From Paraprevotella xylaniphila YIT 11841 (GTDB lineage Bacteria > Bacteroidota > Bacteroidia > Bacteroidales > Bacteroidaceae): 54,417 nt of DNA. The position numbers were made by a program, and so were the translations under genes. The stretch spans positions 1 through 54,417 of the forward strand of contig NZ_GL883828.1 in NCBI RefSeq assembly GCF_000205165.1. Direction: 5' to 3'. This document shows positions 52,790-54,417 of the stretch, piece by piece (positions within the stretch are counted from its first letter, which is position 1; each line of letters opens with the position of its first letter). The notes beneath the pieces were generated by a model. The model did no database searches, was not told the DNA's origin, and saw only the letters and a program-made list of their open reading frames with translations.

Positions 52790-54211
52790 ATGAAAACCAT
52801 CTGCAAAGCCTGCTTCCTTGCCGTAGGCATCCTATCCCTCGGTCACTCCGTCACTGCACAGGAAACTGAAATCAACGACATGACCACTCCGTTGCACTTG
52901 CTCCAACCGGAATACAAAGTACCCTATGGCAACCTGACCGTCGAACAAGTCAAGAAAGACATCGACCGGGTGTTCGCCTACATTGAGCAGCATACCCCTG
53001 TACGCGTATTGGATACCGACGGAAAAGAAGTGACCGACTACCGACACATCCCCCACGGCTCCACGCTCGACCGAGGCACATTCCGCATCGGAAGTTATGA
53101 ATGGGGCGTGACTTACCAGGCACTGCTGGATGCTTCCGAAGTGACAGGAGATGCCCGGTACAAAGATTACGTCGTCCGCCGTCTCAGATTCTTGGCCGAA
53201 GTCGCTCCGGGATTCCGCAAGCTTTACGAACAGTACAAAGATACCGACGCACAGATGGAACAAATCCTGCACCCGAAAGCATTGGACGATGCCGGAGCCA
53301 TGTGTTGCGCCATGATGAAGGCGTGTATCGCCGACCCGTCCTTGCCGCTGTCCGACCTGATAGAAAATTATTTCGCTTTCATCGAACACGGACAATACCG
53401 CCTGCCCGACGGCACATTCGCACGCCACCGCCCGCAACACAACACCATCTGGTTGGACGACATGTTCATGGGAGTCCCTTCTTTGGCCTATCGTGGCATT
53501 TATAAAAAAGAGGAATCCACAAAATATTTCAACGAGGCGGCCAAGGTCAGCCGTCAGTTCATCGACCGCATGTTTGTACCGGAAAAGGGGCTTTACCGCC
53601 ACGGTTACGTAGAAGGACTGGCACAACAGCCCACTTTCCATTGGGCACGTGCCAACGGATGGGCCATACTGACCAACTGCGAACTGCTCGACGCCCTGCC
53701 CGAAGACCATCCCGACCGCCCGTTCCTGCTCGAACAACTGCGCCGCCACATCAAGGGATTGGCGGCCTACCAAAGTTCGGAAGGTTTCTGGCACCAGCTT
53801 GTGGACCGCAGCGATTCCTACTTAGAAACTTCGGCCACGGCCATTTATGTATATTGCATCGCCCACGCCATCAACAAAGGATGGATAGAAGGCATCACTT
53901 ACGGCCCGGTGGCGCAGCTCGGATGGCATGCCGTCAGTACGCAAATCAAGGAGGGCGGGCAAGTGGACGGTACTTGCGTGGGTACAGGAATGGGATTCGA
54001 TCCTGCGTTCTACTACTACCGTCCGGCCAACTATCAGGCCGCCCACGGTTACGGTCCCGTCATCTGGGCCGGTGCGGAAATGATACGCCTGCTCGGTCAT
54101 TGGCATCCACGCACGAACGACAGCGGCTTACATTATTATAAAGTGAAACAAACCAACCCTTCTCCGCTCTTCTACCTCACCGAAGACGGGCAAGGAGAAG
54201 CCGTAGAATAA
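52790..54211 (+). CDS. GH105 unsaturated rhamnogalacturonyl hydrolase
   Basis: 473 residues. Signal peptide ending SVTAQ (about 24). (Alpha/alpha)6 barrel with HNTIWLDDMFMGVPSLAYRG near 217-236, which contains the WLDD motif whose Asp hydrates the double bond in the YteR/YesR family. Further motifs are WARANGWAILTNCELL, GFWHQLVDRSDSYLETSATAIYVYCIAHAI and GTCVGTGMGFDPAFYYYRP. It removes the unsaturated galacturonyl residue left by rhamnogalacturonan lyases. Export suggests periplasmic action. It fits with the RGLX-like gene upstream. Confidence 0.93.
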   Translation: MKTICKACFLAVGILSLGHSVTAQETEINDMTTPLHLLQPEYKVPYGNLTVEQVKKDIDRVFAYIEQHTPVRVLDTDGKEVTDYRHIPHGSTLDRGTFRIGSYEWGVTYQALLDASEVTGDARYKDYVVRRLRFLAEVAPGFRKLYEQYKDTDAQMEQILHPKALDDAGAMCCAMMKACIADPSLPLSDLIENYFAFIEHGQYRLPDGTFARHRPQHNTIWLDDMFMGVPSLAYRGIYKKEESTKYFNEAAKVSRQFIDRMFVPEKGLYRHGYVEGLAQQPTFHWARANGWAILTNCELLDALPEDHPDRPFLLEQLRRHIKGLAAYQSSEGFWHQLVDRSDSYLETSATAIYVYCIAHAINKGWIEGITYGPVAQLGWHAVSTQIKEGGQVDGTCVGTGMGFDPAFYYYRPANYQAAHGYGPVIWAGAEMIRLLGHWHPRTNDSGLHYYKVKQTNPSPLFYLTEDGQGEAVE

Positions 54212-54339
54212 ACAGTTACTACATCACCGTATGTGCCCGGCGTGAAAAAGACGGTTTCGAGGACAGCAAAGCATGGTTCGATTACTTGCGTCTGTGGAAA
54301 ACCGAATTGGACAGCCCGTGCACCGCCAGCGTCCGATAA
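54208..54339 (+). pseudogene. Possible 3' gene remnant after GH105
   Basis: An open piece without a start codon runs into a stop at 54337-54339 and ends WFDYLRLWKTELDSPCTASVR. It overlaps the GH105 stop in another frame. The aromatic, protein-like composition hints at the tail of a removed gene, but a chance frame is possible. I do not recognise a family. Confidence 0.3.
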
Positions 54340-54387
54340 ACAAGAGGCATACGGAAAGACCGAAACAATCCCCCGGTTGCACCACTG

Positions 54388-54417
54388 TGAAGTGCCCCCA
54401 AAAAGTTGGACGGGTTA
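54388..54417. mobile_element. Probable IS3-family insertion sequence end, cut by the window
   Basis: The last 30 bases read TGAAGTGCCCCCAAAAAGTT and then GGAC, close to the terminal repeats of IS3-family (IS150-group) elements, which typically begin TG and contain CCCCAAAAAGTTGGAC. No transposase is visible because the window ends. The gene remnant beside it fits a site of past rearrangement. Confidence 0.5.

Overview
The window looks like a gut Bacteroidales chromosome (Bacteroides/Phocaeicola type). The signs are two SusC/SusD pairs, a hybrid two-component sensor, many lipoproteins with Bacteroidetes-style lipoboxes, TAnnTTTG -7 promoter boxes (several exact matches), and a C-terminal sorting-like tail on a secreted phospholipase. 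No species can be named from the sequence alone.

Layout. (1) 1-7074, minus strand: a transcription unit with its own -7 box encodes an ExbB-like proton channel with an exported N-terminal domain, two ExbD proteins, a large protein with TonB-like topology but no TonB domain, an (alpha/alpha)6 glycosidase, a GH28 pectinase-type enzyme, and the start of another exported protein cut by the window edge. (2) 7075-8398: a repeat-rich intergenic region, an orphan lipoprotein, and a strong terminator. (3) 8399-27792, minus strand: an 11-gene, 19.4-kb operon, SusC-SusD-fasciclin-DUF5007-SusC-SusD-fasciclin-DUF5008-DUF4983-M60-like-DUF4983. It holds transport and surface lipoproteins but no recognisable glycoside hydrolase. 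(4) 28090-32192, minus strand: the hybrid two-component regulator, split by a frameshift at a run of 11 G. (5) 32685-38406, plus strand: a carbohydrate-binding protein and two GH43 enzymes that keep the Glu/Glu/Gln triad of exo-beta-1,3-galactanases. (6) 38430-45681: a housekeeping island with FKBP isomerase, glyS, parC, a DUF3316 outer-membrane protein, an S41 peptidase and tRNA-Leu(TAG). (7) 45761-49086: a PI-PLC-like enzyme and umuDC. (8) 49159-54417: a decayed locus, an exo-rhamnogalacturonan lyase-like protein and a divergent GH105 hydrolase, ending in what looks like the tip of an IS3-type element.

Taken together, the enzymes (GH28, GH105, RGLX-type lyase, GH43_24-like galactanases) suggest pectin side chains or arabinogalactan as the nutrient. 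The SusCD operon would import the oligosaccharides and the split sensor would control it. The most unusual part is the ExbB-ExbD-ExbD-X cassette. It has the layout of a proton-driven TonB motor, but its transducer carries a coiled coil, a Gly-rich linker and a beta-sandwich in place of a TonB domain. A second striking feature is a matched three-unit array of 22-bp repeats in two intergenic regions 25 kb apart, one upstream of the exb-like operon and one upstream of the sensor gene.
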